DNA of 26,591 bases, taken from assembly GCA_023415605.1 (NCBI GenBank), contig JAEZKB010000141.1, forward strand, positions 1 to 26,591, given 5' to 3'. Origin of the DNA: Pseudomonadota bacterium (GTDB taxonomy: Bacteria; Pseudomonadota; Alphaproteobacteria; Rhizobiales; Devosiaceae). The notes beneath the pieces were generated by a model. The model did no database searches. It worked only from the letters and a program-made list of their open reading frames with translations, and was not told where the DNA came from. Positions within the stretch are counted from its first letter, which is position 1. Every line of letters starts with the position of its first letter. The position numbers and the translations under genes were made by a program. Below are positions 1 to 7,479 of the stretch, in pieces.

Positions 1-1033
1 GCGCTACCCTCCGTCCCGCTTGCGCGTAGGGGTGTCCACCGCAGGCGCAATCTTCATTCGTGGAGCATGGTCGATCATGAGTCATCAATTGCGCCTCGTC
101 CTCGGCGGCCTCGCCGCGAGCCTTGGCCTCCGCCTGGGCGACGGCAGCCTTCTCGGCTGCCAGCTTCTCGGCTTCGGCGCGCTTGGCCTCTTCGGCGGCT
201 TTCTTTTCCAGATTGGCGACTTCGACGCTCATGGCAGCGGAGTCGGCCGCCTGCTTGGCCTGAAGCGCGGCGGTCATGGTGGTGTCGCCGATGTTCGGCG
301 GGCAGGCCGCAGCGGCATCGAGCACGCCGACGCCCGAGGGCACGTCGAACACATATTCCTTGTTGCAGACATCCCAGCTCGGCGGTCGCTTGGTCAGCTC
401 GAAGCGGTCATAACCTTCCTTGATGTCCTGCCAGAAGGCGAAGTGCTGGTTCTTGGACTGCTTGGCGAGGTTTGCCGGCGTCATCCGGAAGGGGAAGATC
501 TGCAGCTGGAACGACGGATTGCCGCCCGCGAAGGTCTCGCGCGCCAGCGCATAGATCTCGGCAATCGACTCGTCGGTCATCGAGTAGCAGCCGCGCGAGG
601 AGCAATCGCCATGCACCATCAGGTCCGAACCGGTGCGGCCGTAGGCGCGATCGAACTTGTTAGGGAAACCGGTATTGAAGGCGAGATAGTAGTTGGAGTT
701 CGGGTTCATCAGACCCGGCGTGATCGTATAGAACCCCTCAGGCGACTGGCGGTCGCCTTCCTTGATCTTGGGGCCAAGGTCGCCCGACCAGGCGCAGATC
801 TCGTAGGTCTTGAAAAGCTTGTAGCCCTGCGCCGTCTCTTTCCAGACCTCGAGCTCGGAACTCTGCTTGAAGATGCGGATCAGCATGCCCTTGCCCGGCG
901 CCGAGCCCATGGACTTGAGCTTGCTGACAGTGGCTTCCTTGAGCGGTTGCATTGCCTTGGCGTTGCCCGGCTTGATGCCCGAGCAGGCACCCAGCGCCAT
1001 CACCATACCCACCACAAGCGCAAGGCCGCTCAT
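1..1033 (-). CDS. YafK-type L,D-transpeptidase lipoprotein (3' end cut by window edge)
   Basis: The reading frame is open from an ATG at 1033 to base 1 (344 codons, no stop), so the C-terminus is missing. It has a lipobox (LGAC, Cys17) after a short hydrophobic stretch, and then a YkuD-like catalytic domain of the YafK kind at about residues 50-205. The signature HGDCSSRGCY carries His141 and the presumed nucleophile Cys149. Such enzymes form 3-3 cross-links in peptidoglycan or attach proteins to it; YafK-type members can also act as amidases. Residues 255-315 are an Ala/Lys/Glu-rich coiled coil, and a Cys-rich stretch follows at about 323-331. An in-frame TTG at 1054 would add IISLRR and give a better basic signal-peptide n-region, so the start is uncertain. 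It lies 155 bp downstream of accA in the same direction. Confidence 0.85.
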   Translation of the reverse strand, partial: MSGLALVVGMVMALGACSGIKPGNAKAMQPLKEATVSKLKSMGSAPGKGMLIRIFKQSSELEVWKETAQGYKLFKTYEICAWSGDLGPKIKEGDRQSPEGFYTITPGLMNPNSNYYLAFNTGFPNKFDRAYGRTGSDLMVHGDCSSRGCYSMTDESIAEIYALARETFAGGNPSFQLQIFPFRMTPANLAKQSKNQHFAFWQDIKEGYDRFELTKRPPSWDVCNKEYVFDVPSGVGVLDAAAACPPNIGDTTMTAALQAKQAADSAAMSVEVANLEKKAAEEAKRAEAEKLAAEKAAVAQAEAKARGEAAEDEAQLMTHDRPCSTNEDCACGGHPYAQAGRRVA

Positions 1034-1188
1034 CCGGCGAAGAGAAATGATCAAAGCAGTCAGCCCACTAAAGTCCAAGCGCAGGAATTTGGAATTCCTT
1101 TACCCTCCGGGATAGCCCCGTTGGGTTAGCGGGAGGTAACCCCCACTGGTTAACCGAATCTCTATCACAGGCCTTTGATCGGCCGCGA

Positions 1189-2145
1189 TCAACTCAGTGT
1201 GCTGCCGATCGCGAGGAATTTCTCGCGCCGGTGCTCGCGCAATTCGAGCCGGCCGCGGCCATCGAAATCAGAGAGGAACTTGGCGATCGCCTCGCGGGTG
1301 GAGGCAAGCACCTGCTCGGGGTGGCGATGCGCGCCGCCCGGAGGCTCGGGGATGATGCCATCGACCACGCCGAAGCCGATAAGGTCGTTGGCGGTGATCT
1401 TCATGTTGTTGGCGGCGTCCTGGGCCTTGGCAGCATCGCGCCAGAGGATCGATGCGCCGGCTTCGGGCGAAATCGCCGAATAGATGGCGTTTTCGAGCAT
1501 CAGCACCCGGTTGGCCGTGGCGATGGCGATGGCGCCACCCGAGCCGCCCTCGCCGATGATGATGGCAAGGTTCGGCACGCCCAGATCAAGGCACTTTTCG
1601 GTCGAGCGCGCGATCGCCTCGGCCTGGCCGCGCTCTTCGGCGCCGATGCCTGGATAGGCGCCGGCGGTATCGACGAACGAGATCAGCGGGATGTTGAAGC
1701 GGTCGGCCATGTCCATGATGCGGACGGCCTTGCGGTAGCCCTCAGGCCGCGCCATGCCGAAATTGTGCTTGAGGCGGGTTTCGGTGGTGGAGCCCTTTTC
1801 CTGGCCCAGAATGGCGACCGACTGGCCGTTGAAGCGGCCGAAGCCGGCTTGCAGGGCGCCGTCCTCGGCAAATTTGCGGTCGCCCGCCAGCGGTACCCAG
1901 TCGGTGATCAGCCCGGCGACATAGTCGGAAAAGTGCGGCCGCTGCGGGTGGCGCGCGACCTGCGTCTTCTGCCAGGGCGTAAGCTTTCGGTAGATATCGA
2001 CCAGCGCTTCGTCGGCTCGGGTGGAGAGGCGGGAGACTTCCTCATCGATCGAAACCGCCTGATCTGTCGTGGCGAGCGCCTTGAGTTCGGCGATCTTGCC
2101 TTCGAGATCGGCAACCGGTTTTTCGAAATCGAGATAAGACTGCAT
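1189..2145 (-). CDS. accA: Acetyl-CoA carboxylase carboxyltransferase subunit alpha
   Basis: The 318-residue product matches the family's usual length and begins MQSYLDFEKP, the typical AccA start. An upstream in-frame ATG at 2160 would add only five residues. The chosen ATG has an AGGGTGG-like ribosome site close upstream. An N-terminal helical segment (LEGKIAELKAL) precedes the crotonase-fold carboxyltransferase core with DTAGAYPG, GEGGSGGA and SPEAGASILW. With AccD it transfers the carboxyl group from biotin-BCCP to acetyl-CoA to make malonyl-CoA in the cytoplasm, the first committed step of fatty-acid synthesis. AccD and AccBC are not in the window. It is transcribed away from the zinc-ribbon gene at 2329. 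Confidence 0.97.
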   Translation of the reverse strand: MQSYLDFEKPVADLEGKIAELKALATTDQAVSIDEEVSRLSTRADEALVDIYRKLTPWQKTQVARHPQRPHFSDYVAGLITDWVPLAGDRKFAEDGALQAGFGRFNGQSVAILGQEKGSTTETRLKHNFGMARPEGYRKAVRIMDMADRFNIPLISFVDTAGAYPGIGAEERGQAEAIARSTEKCLDLGVPNLAIIIGEGGSGGAIAIATANRVLMLENAIYSAISPEAGASILWRDAAKAQDAANNMKITANDLIGFGVVDGIIPEPPGGAHRHPEQVLASTREAIAKFLSDFDGRGRLELREHRREKFLAIGSTLS

Positions 2146-2328
2146 GCCACCCTGCCACAAATGAGGCGCCCCGTTTGCCGCCTCAGAATGGCCGGAAAGT
2201 GGCGGCGCAGCCTCTGCGAGTCAAGAACGCATCCGCCGCCGTCGACAGCGTCGTTAACCTCGCCCTCAGGGCTCCAGTGGCATTCTGCTTCCTTGCCTAC
2301 GTAGCGAGTACCAGTTCCATGTCGACCG

Positions 2329-2622
2329 ATGCGGCTCGAATGTCCGCACTGCCAGTACAACCTCTTCGAACCGGTGCGGCTCGATAAGCCGAAGGCCGGC
2401 GCCGATTGCCCCGCCTGCGGCAAGCACTTCGCACTCGACCCGGAAATCCGGGCCATGGGACAATTGCTCAAGACCGCCCATGCGGCGCGGAAGGAGCGGG
2501 AGCGGCGGCTGGCGGAACTGCATGCGCTGCGCCAGCAGCAGCCGAAGCTGCCCGGTGACGTTCTGCGCCAGCTCGACGGGTTCATCGACGAACTGTCCGA
2601 AGGGCTGCGCCGCCGCGCGTGA
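2329..2622 (+). CDS. Small zinc-ribbon protein with helical tail
   Basis: This 97-residue protein of unknown function has two CxxC knuckles, CPHC at residues 5-8 and CPAC at 27-30, which should bind one zinc ion. A charged amphipathic region (about residues 45-97, rich in Arg, Glu and Leu) follows and probably forms a helix or coiled coil. No enzyme domain is visible. The start is the ATG just before the first knuckle; the ribosome site is weak. It is divergent from accA (183 bp between starts), and its TGA stop directly abuts the stop of the convergent ydcF-like gene. The knuckles and high GC3 support real coding. A role in nucleic-acid or protein binding is a guess. Confidence 0.7.
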   Translation: MRLECPHCQYNLFEPVRLDKPKAGADCPACGKHFALDPEIRAMGQLLKTAHAARKERERRLAELHALRQQQPKLPGDVLRQLDGFIDELSEGLRRRA

Positions 2623-3207
2623 TCATTCCTCGCGGAAGTACCAGACGAACGAGAACCACACCTCGCGAAAGAGCATGGGCACCTGTGTGGCCAGCGTTTC
2701 GTAGCGGCTGGTGGGGGTCGGCGATGGCTCGGCGTTGAGCTTGAGCGTATCGGCCATCCACATCGCCCGCCGCATGTGCAGCGGATCGGAGACGAGCAGG
2801 ATCTTGCCGACATGATTGGCCTCGATCAGCGGCAGCGCGTTGACGAGGTTCTGCTTGGTGGTGCGGGACTCGGTTTCGATGAGGATGGCATCGGCCGGCA
2901 CGCCATTGGCGACGGCCCAATCGCGCCCGACCTCGGACTCAGCCAAGGCATCGCCCTGCCCCCGCCCGCCGGTGAGGATCAGCCGGGCGACGCGATTGCG
3001 ATGGTAGAGATCGACGGCGTGCCGCAGCCGCTCCTCGAATACCGGACTGGGGGCCACGCCATCGGCCGCGGCGCCGAGCACCAGCGCGGCGTCGGCCGGC
3101 CCGTCGCTGCTGTTGCCGGCATAGGTCCAGATGATCCAGGCAAACTGCCCCGCCGCATAGAGCACGAGGATCACCAGACCCATGGCCAGGAATTTGAGCT
3201 TGCGCAT
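2623..3207 (-). CDS. YdcF-like DUF218 membrane-anchored protein
   Basis: The product is 194 residues. A single N-terminal transmembrane segment (about residues 5-27) is followed by a DUF218/YdcF domain, recognisable by ADAALVLGAA, LILTGGRGQGD, ESEVGRDW, ETESRTTKQN and LLVSDPLHMRRA. Family members (YdcF, SanA, ElyC) act at the cell envelope, and ElyC is linked to peptidoglycan precursor metabolism; the exact substrate here cannot be read from sequence. The start ATG at 3207 overlaps the xerD stop as TGATG, so translation is probably coupled. Longer in-frame starts upstream lie inside xerD and lack domain sense. The C-terminus converges head-on with the zinc-ribbon gene. Confidence 0.85.
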   Translation of the reverse strand: MRKLKFLAMGLVILVLYAAGQFAWIIWTYAGNSSDGPADAALVLGAAADGVAPSPVFEERLRHAVDLYHRNRVARLILTGGRGQGDALAESEVGRDWAVANGVPADAILIETESRTTKQNLVNALPLIEANHVGKILLVSDPLHMRRAMWMADTLKLNAEPSPTPTSRYETLATQVPMLFREVWFSFVWYFREE

Positions 3208-4118
3208 CAGGACTTGTCGGCGAGGGGATGGTGCGTCTCGACCAGGGTGCGGAGCTTTTCGTCGAGTACGTGAGTGTAGATCTGAGTGGTGGAGATATCG
3301 GCATGGCCGAGCAGCGTCTGTACCACGCGGAGGTCCGCGCCACCTGCGAGCAGGTGGCTGGCGAAGGCGTGGCGCAGCACATGCGGGGCGACACGGGTAG
3401 CGGAAATGCCAGCCTTGCCGGCGAGCACCTTGAGATCGCGGGCGAAGACCTGGCGGCTCAGATGCCCATCTTCGCCATTGGCGGGGAACAGCCACGGGCC
3501 GGGCGGCAGCGTCGCCACATAGGCGCGCACGGCATCGCGGGCGCGGTCGGTGACCGGCACCACCCGTTCCTTGTTGCCCTTGCCGACGATGTTGAGGAAG
3601 CTGGCGTCACGCATCACCGCCGAGCGGCGGAGGCCGACCAGTTCGGAGACGCGCATGCCGGTTGCATAGAGCAGTTCGAGCAGCACGTAGAGCCGCAGCG
3701 CCGAGGCATGCCGGGCGTCGGAGGCTTCGGCATTGGCCTCTTCCTCGGCCAACGCCAGGAGCTTGTCGACCTCGGCGATCGATAGCACCTTGGGCAGTGC
3801 CCGCCGCGCCTTAGGGCTGGCGACGATGCGCGTCGGATCGTCGGAGCGCAGGCCATCGGCGCATAGGAACTTGTGAAACTGCCGGATGGCCGAGAGCTTC
3901 CGCGCACTGGACGAGGCTGAAAGGCCCTGCCCGTCGAGAAAAGCCAGATAGCCCACCACCTGCTCACGCGAGGCGTCCTTGGGGCCGGCGCCCTTACGGG
4001 TCAGCCAGCCGACATAATCGGCAAGATCGCGTCGATAGGCTTCGATAGTGTTCCTGGCGGCGCCGCGCTCGGCGCTCATCATCTCGAGGAAGGCGTCGAC
4101 CAGATAGGCGCCGCTCAT
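3207..4118 (-). CDS. xerD: Site-specific tyrosine recombinase XerD
   Basis: The 303-residue protein has the normal XerC/D length: a core-binding domain at about 1-100 and a catalytic domain at 105-300. All catalytic residues are visible: Arg156 in ATGMRVSEL, Lys180 in GKGNKERVVPV, His246 and Arg249 in HVLRHAFASH, His272 in LLGHADIS, and the nucleophile Tyr281 in QIYTHV. With XerC it resolves chromosome dimers at dif during division. It is the middle gene of a three-gene overlapping operon: its ATG overlaps the stop of the upstream gene as ATGA, and its TGA overlaps the ATG of the ydcF-like gene. XerD rather than XerC is chosen because of the location beside aroK, which is common in this order. 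Confidence 0.93.
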   Translation of the reverse strand: MSGAYLVDAFLEMMSAERGAARNTIEAYRRDLADYVGWLTRKGAGPKDASREQVVGYLAFLDGQGLSASSSARKLSAIRQFHKFLCADGLRSDDPTRIVASPKARRALPKVLSIAEVDKLLALAEEEANAEASDARHASALRLYVLLELLYATGMRVSELVGLRRSAVMRDASFLNIVGKGNKERVVPVTDRARDAVRAYVATLPPGPWLFPANGEDGHLSRQVFARDLKVLAGKAGISATRVAPHVLRHAFASHLLAGGADLRVVQTLLGHADISTTQIYTHVLDEKLRTLVETHHPLADKS

Positions 4119-4450
4119 TCGACGCCGGGCGGGGCGACGGTGACCACTTCGCCATCGGCCGCGGGAGCAGCCGCCGGAGCCGGCAAAGGCTCGCCGGTGC
4201 CCGGCGTCGGGGCGGGCTCGGCAGCGGGAGCCGGGGTCGCCGGCTGGGCGGCCGGAGCCGTCCGGGTGGTGTCGATTTCGCGGCGAACCACGGGCGCGCG
4301 TTCGGGCGAGGCGACAAGGTCGCGCGCCGGAATGCGCACCGTCACGTCCTTTTCGCCTGGATCGACCAGAGCCACGAGGCCGAACATCGCCCCATAGGCG
4401 AGGCCCACCAGCACCAGGAGGATGACGAGAAGACGAATGAGGGTGGGCAT
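4115..4450 (-). CDS. Small single-pass membrane protein with Ala/Pro-rich tail
   Basis: This 111-residue hypothetical protein has one strongly hydrophobic segment at residues 4-28 (LIRLLVILLVLVGLAYGAMF), followed by a short linker (DPGEKDVTVRIPARDL) and a low-complexity Ala/Pro/Thr/Glu tail from about residue 62 to the end. The tail is probably disordered and periplasmic. A small membrane protein between aroK and xerD is recurrent in Hyphomicrobiales, which supports it as a real gene. The stop codon overlaps the xerD start (ATGA), so it is the first gene of the xerD operon. No function can be inferred. Confidence 0.75.
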   Translation of the reverse strand: MPTLIRLLVILLVLVGLAYGAMFGLVALVDPGEKDVTVRIPARDLVASPERAPVVRREIDTTRTAPAAQPATPAPAAEPAPTPGTGEPLPAPAAAPAADGEVVTVAPPGVE

Positions 4451-4554
4451 AGACGTCCGAACGGTTCGCGTTTAGCGCAAAGTGTTCCCTGTTTCGCGCA
4501 TGCGATCAAGGGCGCCGGATACGATAGCGGCGATTGGTTGAGAAAGCGTGGGCC

Positions 4555-4995
4555 CTAAACCCCGCAGCCGCCGGTGACCTCGATGGTCTCTTCGCCGCTG
4601 GCGCCTTTGACGGTGAGGTAGCCTTTGTAGTCGGTGTTTTCGTAGCCCACATTGGCGATGCTCATGGTCAGCGTGACCTCGTACGGGTCCGCGCCATAGG
4701 TGCGATAGTGACGGGTCTCCCCGTCCTTGCCTTTGACGGTCTCGATGAGCTCGAGCTCGAGCAGCCTGTAGTTGATCGGTACGTAACCCACCTCGCTGCC
4801 ATCCGTGGCGTGCTGGGTGAAGTAGACCCAGGTCCAGGTTTCCGGATCGTCGAACACGAAGGTCGCGGTGGCGCGCTGGAAGGTGCAATAGGCCTCGATA
4901 TTTGGCCAGTTGACCGGTGTGACGATGTCCTCGGCGGCGCTGGCAGGCGCGGCGGCGAGGAGCGTAAGGGTGGCGATGGGGACGAGTTTGCGCAT
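4555..4995 (-). CDS. Secreted protein of unknown function
   Basis: The 146-residue product has a clear Sec signal peptide: basic MRK, a hydrophobic core and the cleavage motif APASAA near residue 20. The mature part is rich in Thr, Tyr and aromatic residues with a beta-strand feel (ATATFVFDD, TWTWVYFTQH, GYVPINYRLLELELI). It has only two cysteines, Cys37 in AYCTFQ and Cys144 in GGCGV, which may form a disulphide. I do not recognise a family. It lies upstream of the xerD operon in the same direction (104 bp gap) and is divergent from aroK, sharing a 103-bp intergenic region with it. Confidence 0.75.
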   Translation of the reverse strand: MRKLVPIATLTLLAAAPASAAEDIVTPVNWPNIEAYCTFQRATATFVFDDPETWTWVYFTQHATDGSEVGYVPINYRLLELELIETVKGKDGETRHYRTYGADPYEVTLTMSIANVGYENTDYKGYLTVKGASGEETIEVTGGCGV

Positions 4996-5049
4996 GCTGC
5001 CGCAATAGCGCCGCCAAGCTGAACGGCGGATGAAAGCCGCGGCGCTTGC

Positions 5050-5078
5050 TTGACTTTGCCTGGTCCGGCAGGTTCAAC
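5050..5078 (+). promoter_or_regulatory. Candidate sigma-70 promoter for aroK-aroB
   Basis: TTGACT (5050-5055) is followed after a 17-bp spacer by TTCAAC (5073-5078). The -35 is close to consensus and the -10 is weak. It sits about 20 bp upstream of the GTG start of aroK, with a GGGAG ribosome site between. This is inferred only from motif and position. Confidence 0.4.
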
Positions 5079-5098
5079 GCGCTGCCGGGAGACCTGAC

Positions 5099-5710
5099 GT
5101 GACGCAAGCGCCCTCCATCCGCGAACAGAAGCGCGACGAGCTGCAAAGGCTGCTCGACGGCCGCCCGATCGTTCTCGTGGGGATGATGGGCGCGGGCAAA
5201 ACGACAGTCGGGCGCCGCCTCGCCAACCGCCTTGGCCGCCACTTCGTCGACAGCGACGAGGAGATCGAGGCAGCAGCCGGCATGACCATCGAGGACATTT
5301 TCGCCACCCATGGCGAGGCCGATTTCCGAGCTGGGGAAGTGCGGGTCATCGCCCGGCTTCTCAAGGACCGGAACATCGTGCTGGGCACCGGGGGCGGCGC
5401 GTTCATCAACGCCGAAACGCGGGCGCTGGTGAAGGCGGAGGCGGTGTCGGTGTTCATCAAGGCCGAGTTCGAGCTGCTGTTCGCGCGCGTCTCTCGCCGT
5501 TCCAACCGGCCGCTGCTCAAGACCGCCAATCCGCGCGAAACGCTCAAGAAGCTGATCGAGCAGCGCTACCCCATTTATGCCGAGGCCGATATCACCGTGG
5601 TCTCCACCGATGTGCCGCAGGACCAGGTGGCCAGCGAAGTGATCGACGCGGTGCTGGCCCATCTCGGTTCGACCGCTGTCTTCGAAGGACACCACGCCCA
5701 TGACGACTGA
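5099..5710 (+). CDS. aroK: Shikimate kinase
   Basis: The 203-residue protein starts at a GTG preceded by CGGGAGA. A short N-terminal extension of about 22 residues precedes the P-loop kinase fold. The Walker A motif GMMGAGKT is at 28-35, the shikimate-binding Asp in VDSDEEIE is near residue 53, Arg78 lies in ADFRAGE, GTGGG is at 96-100, and the lid segment is SNRPLL. It phosphorylates shikimate with ATP to shikimate 3-phosphate, a step of aromatic amino-acid synthesis. Its stop lies 11 bp inside aroB, so the two are probably translationally coupled, the standard arrangement in alphaproteobacteria. Confidence 0.96.
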   Translation: MTQAPSIREQKRDELQRLLDGRPIVLVGMMGAGKTTVGRRLANRLGRHFVDSDEEIEAAAGMTIEDIFATHGEADFRAGEVRVIARLLKDRNIVLGTGGGAFINAETRALVKAEAVSVFIKAEFELLFARVSRRSNRPLLKTANPRETLKKLIEQRYPIYAEADITVVSTDVPQDQVASEVIDAVLAHLGSTAVFEGHHAHDD

Positions 5711-6818
5711 GCCGACCATCGTGCACGTGCCGCTGCCCGGCCGCGCCTATGACATCGTCATTGGCGACAGGTTGCTCGAGGGTGCGGGCGAGCGGCTCAA
5801 GGCGCAGTTCCCCGGGCGGCGTTTCGGCATCATCACCGACGACGCTGTCGGCCGCGCGCAGCTGCCGCGGCTGACCGGATCACTGGATGCCGCCGGCATC
5901 GGCTACTCGACTATCGTGCTGCCGCATGGCGAAAACACCAAGCGCTGGGAAAAGCTGGGCGAGGCCGTCGAAGGACTGCTCGCCGCCAGGCTCGAACGCG
6001 GTGACCTGGTGATCGCGCTCGGCGGCGGCGTCATCGGCGATCTCGCCGGCTTTGCCGCCTCCATCACCCGCCGCGGCATGGATTTCATCCAGATGCCGAC
6101 CTCGCTGTTGGCGCAGGTGGACTCGTCTGTGGGCGGCAAGACCGGCATCAACTCGCCGCATGGCAAGAACCTGATCGGCGCCTTCCACCAGCCTAAACTG
6201 GTGCTGGCCGATCTCGGCGCGCTCGAAACACTGCCGCCTCGCGAATTCGCCGCCGGCTATGCCGAAGTGGTGAAATACGGGCTGATCGATGACGAGCCCT
6301 TCTACTTCTGGCTCGAGGAGCACCAGCGCGCCATCTTTGCCGGCGACCGTGCCCTGCGCGAGGAGATGGTCGCCCGCTGCTGCGCGGCGAAAACGCGCTT
6401 CGTGCTGGCCGACGAGAAGGAAACCGGCGTCCGCGCCTTGCTCAATCTCGGCCATACCTTCGGCCACGCATTGGAGAAGGCCACGGGCTACTCCGACCGC
6501 CTGCTGCATGGCGAAGGCGTAGCCATCGGCATGGTGCTGGCGCATGGCTTCTCGGCCAAGCTTGGCCTGGCACCGAGCCAGGATACCGGCCGCATCGCCG
6601 CACATCTCCAATCGGCCGGCCTGCCCACCCGCATCGCCGATATCCCCGGCGAGACGCCGACCACCGACGTGTTGATGGACGCCATTGCGCAGGACAAGAA
6701 GGTCGTCCGCGGCGCGCTGACCTTTATCCTCACCCGCGGCATCGGCCAGGCGTTCATCGAAAAGAACGTCGAGCCGCATGTGGTGCGGGGGTATATCGAG
6801 GAGATGCGGGGCGGTTGA
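5700..6818 (+). CDS. aroB: 3-dehydroquinate synthase
   Basis: This 372-residue full-length enzyme converts DAHP to 3-dehydroquinate, the second step of the shikimate pathway, using NAD+ and a divalent metal. Visible signatures are the dinucleotide-binding ALGGGVIGDLAGF (106-118), DSSVGGKTGIN (141-151), and the metal ligands Glu189 in YAEVVKYG, His252 in NLGHTFGHA and His270 in LLHGEGVAIG. The ATG lies inside the 3' end of aroK. No terminator is seen after the stop; a toxin-antitoxin pair begins 57 bp later. Confidence 0.97.
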   Translation: MTTEPTIVHVPLPGRAYDIVIGDRLLEGAGERLKAQFPGRRFGIITDDAVGRAQLPRLTGSLDAAGIGYSTIVLPHGENTKRWEKLGEAVEGLLAARLERGDLVIALGGGVIGDLAGFAASITRRGMDFIQMPTSLLAQVDSSVGGKTGINSPHGKNLIGAFHQPKLVLADLGALETLPPREFAAGYAEVVKYGLIDDEPFYFWLEEHQRAIFAGDRALREEMVARCCAAKTRFVLADEKETGVRALLNLGHTFGHALEKATGYSDRLLHGEGVAIGMVLAHGFSAKLGLAPSQDTGRIAAHLQSAGLPTRIADIPGETPTTDVLMDAIAQDKKVVRGALTFILTRGIGQAFIEKNVEPHVVRGYIEEMRGG

Positions 6819-6835
6819 CGCGACCGTACTCTGGA

Positions 6836-6867
6836 TATACAAGTATCAGTATAGACGTCCTGGTCTA
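6836..6867. promoter_or_regulatory. Candidate operator of the toxin-antitoxin pair (inverted repeats)
   Basis: Two small overlapping inverted repeats lie just upstream of the toxin ATG: TATAC (6836-6840) with GTATA (6849-6853), and TAGAC (6852-6856) with GTCTA (6863-6867). The stretch is markedly more AT-rich than its surroundings. Toxin-antitoxin operons are typically autorepressed by the antitoxin at such sites. The promoter itself would overlap here, possibly using the TTGACG at the end of aroB as -35. Confidence 0.4.
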
Positions 6868-6875
6868 CGTGGCCA

Positions 6876-7196
6876 ATGCGCAAACTCGTCTTCCTGACTG
6901 GCACCAAGGCAGAGCTGGATGAGTTCTCGGTCACGGCCAGAACGGCCGCTGGCCGTCAGCTGCGACTCGTTCAGTTCGGACATGAGCCTGCAGATTGGAA
7001 GCCGATGACCACGGTTGGTCTCGGCGTGGCAGAAATCCGCATCTGGGATGAGACGGGAGCATATCGTGTCCTCTATGTCGCCAAGTTCAAAGATGCCGTC
7101 TACGTCCTCCATTGCTTCAAAAAGAAGTCGCAAAAGACCGAGCAGCGAAACATCGACATCGCCGCAGCCCGCTATCGATCGATCCCGAGAAAGTGA
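6876..7196 (+). CDS. RelE/HigB-like toxin (Gp49/DUF891 type)
   Basis: The 106-residue protein has the pattern of the phage Gp49-like HigB branch of the RelE superfamily: an N-terminal helical part, then GLGVAEIRIWDETGAYRVLY, AKFKDAVYVLHCFKKKSQKT and a C-terminal basic helix. These proteins are ribosome-dependent mRNA endonucleases. The toxin-first order with an XRE-type antitoxin directly downstream is typical of HigBA. Its codon choice is less GC3-biased than in flanking genes, which fits horizontal acquisition between aroB and the ompA-like gene. Confidence 0.85.
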   Translation: MRKLVFLTGTKAELDEFSVTARTAAGRQLRLVQFGHEPADWKPMTTVGLGVAEIRIWDETGAYRVLYVAKFKDAVYVLHCFKKKSQKTEQRNIDIAAARYRSIPRK

Positions 7197-7248
7197 CGTT
7201 CTCGACGGTCCTTACGATAGCCTTTGGGACGCGCTTGAGGCCGATCCG

Positions 7249-7479
7249 GTGGAACGCGAGCGCATGAAGCTGCTGGCGGATCTGAGTATCCGACTCGAGC
7301 TGTTCATCAGGGACCAGGGTTGGACGCAGAAGGAAGCGGCGGCGCGGCTTGGGGTAACTCAGCCCCGCATCTCGGACCTGATGCGGGGCCGTATTGACCT
7401 CTTCAGCATCGATGCACTTCTGGCACTGCTTTGGCGCGCAGGGGTGCGGGTCGACCTGACGTTCAAAGACGCCGCCTAA
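7249..7479 (+). CDS. XRE-family antitoxin (HigA-like), start uncertain
   Basis: The protein contains a helix-turn-helix, WTQKEAAARLGVTQPRISDL, followed by MRGRIDLFSIDALLALLWRAG, the typical C-terminal helix pair of this antitoxin branch. It should bind and neutralise the upstream toxin and repress the operon. The start is a problem. GTG 7249 has a GAGG ribosome site 8 bases upstream (76 residues); ATG 7264 gives 71 residues. The frame stays open upstream and encodes a plausible segment (YDSLWDALEADP), but the next ATG is at 7093, deep inside the toxin gene. The TAA stop overlaps the TAG of the convergent ompA-like gene. Confidence 0.8.
   Translation: MERERMKLLADLSIRLELFIRDQGWTQKEAAARLGVTQPRISDLMRGRIDLFSIDALLALLWRAGVRVDLTFKDAA

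Noticed and set aside
20..1129. Long open frame (369 codons) on the plus strand across the transpeptidase gene
   Set aside because: It is a GC-rich shadow; the minus-strand frame carries the lipobox and the catalytic YkuD motif.
1175..1192. Perfect 7-bp hairpin TTGATCG-GCCG-CGATCAA overlapping the accA stop codon
   Set aside because: No T-run follows on the minus strand, so an intrinsic terminator is not supported; it may be chance GATC symmetry.
1231..2304. Long plus-strand frame opposite accA
   Set aside because: Antisense shadow of accA; it shows no domain and low-complexity Gly/Arg/Asp composition.
4472..5719. 415-codon minus-strand frame over aroK
   Set aside because: It overlaps the clear aroK and the secreted-protein gene; its composition is shadow-like.
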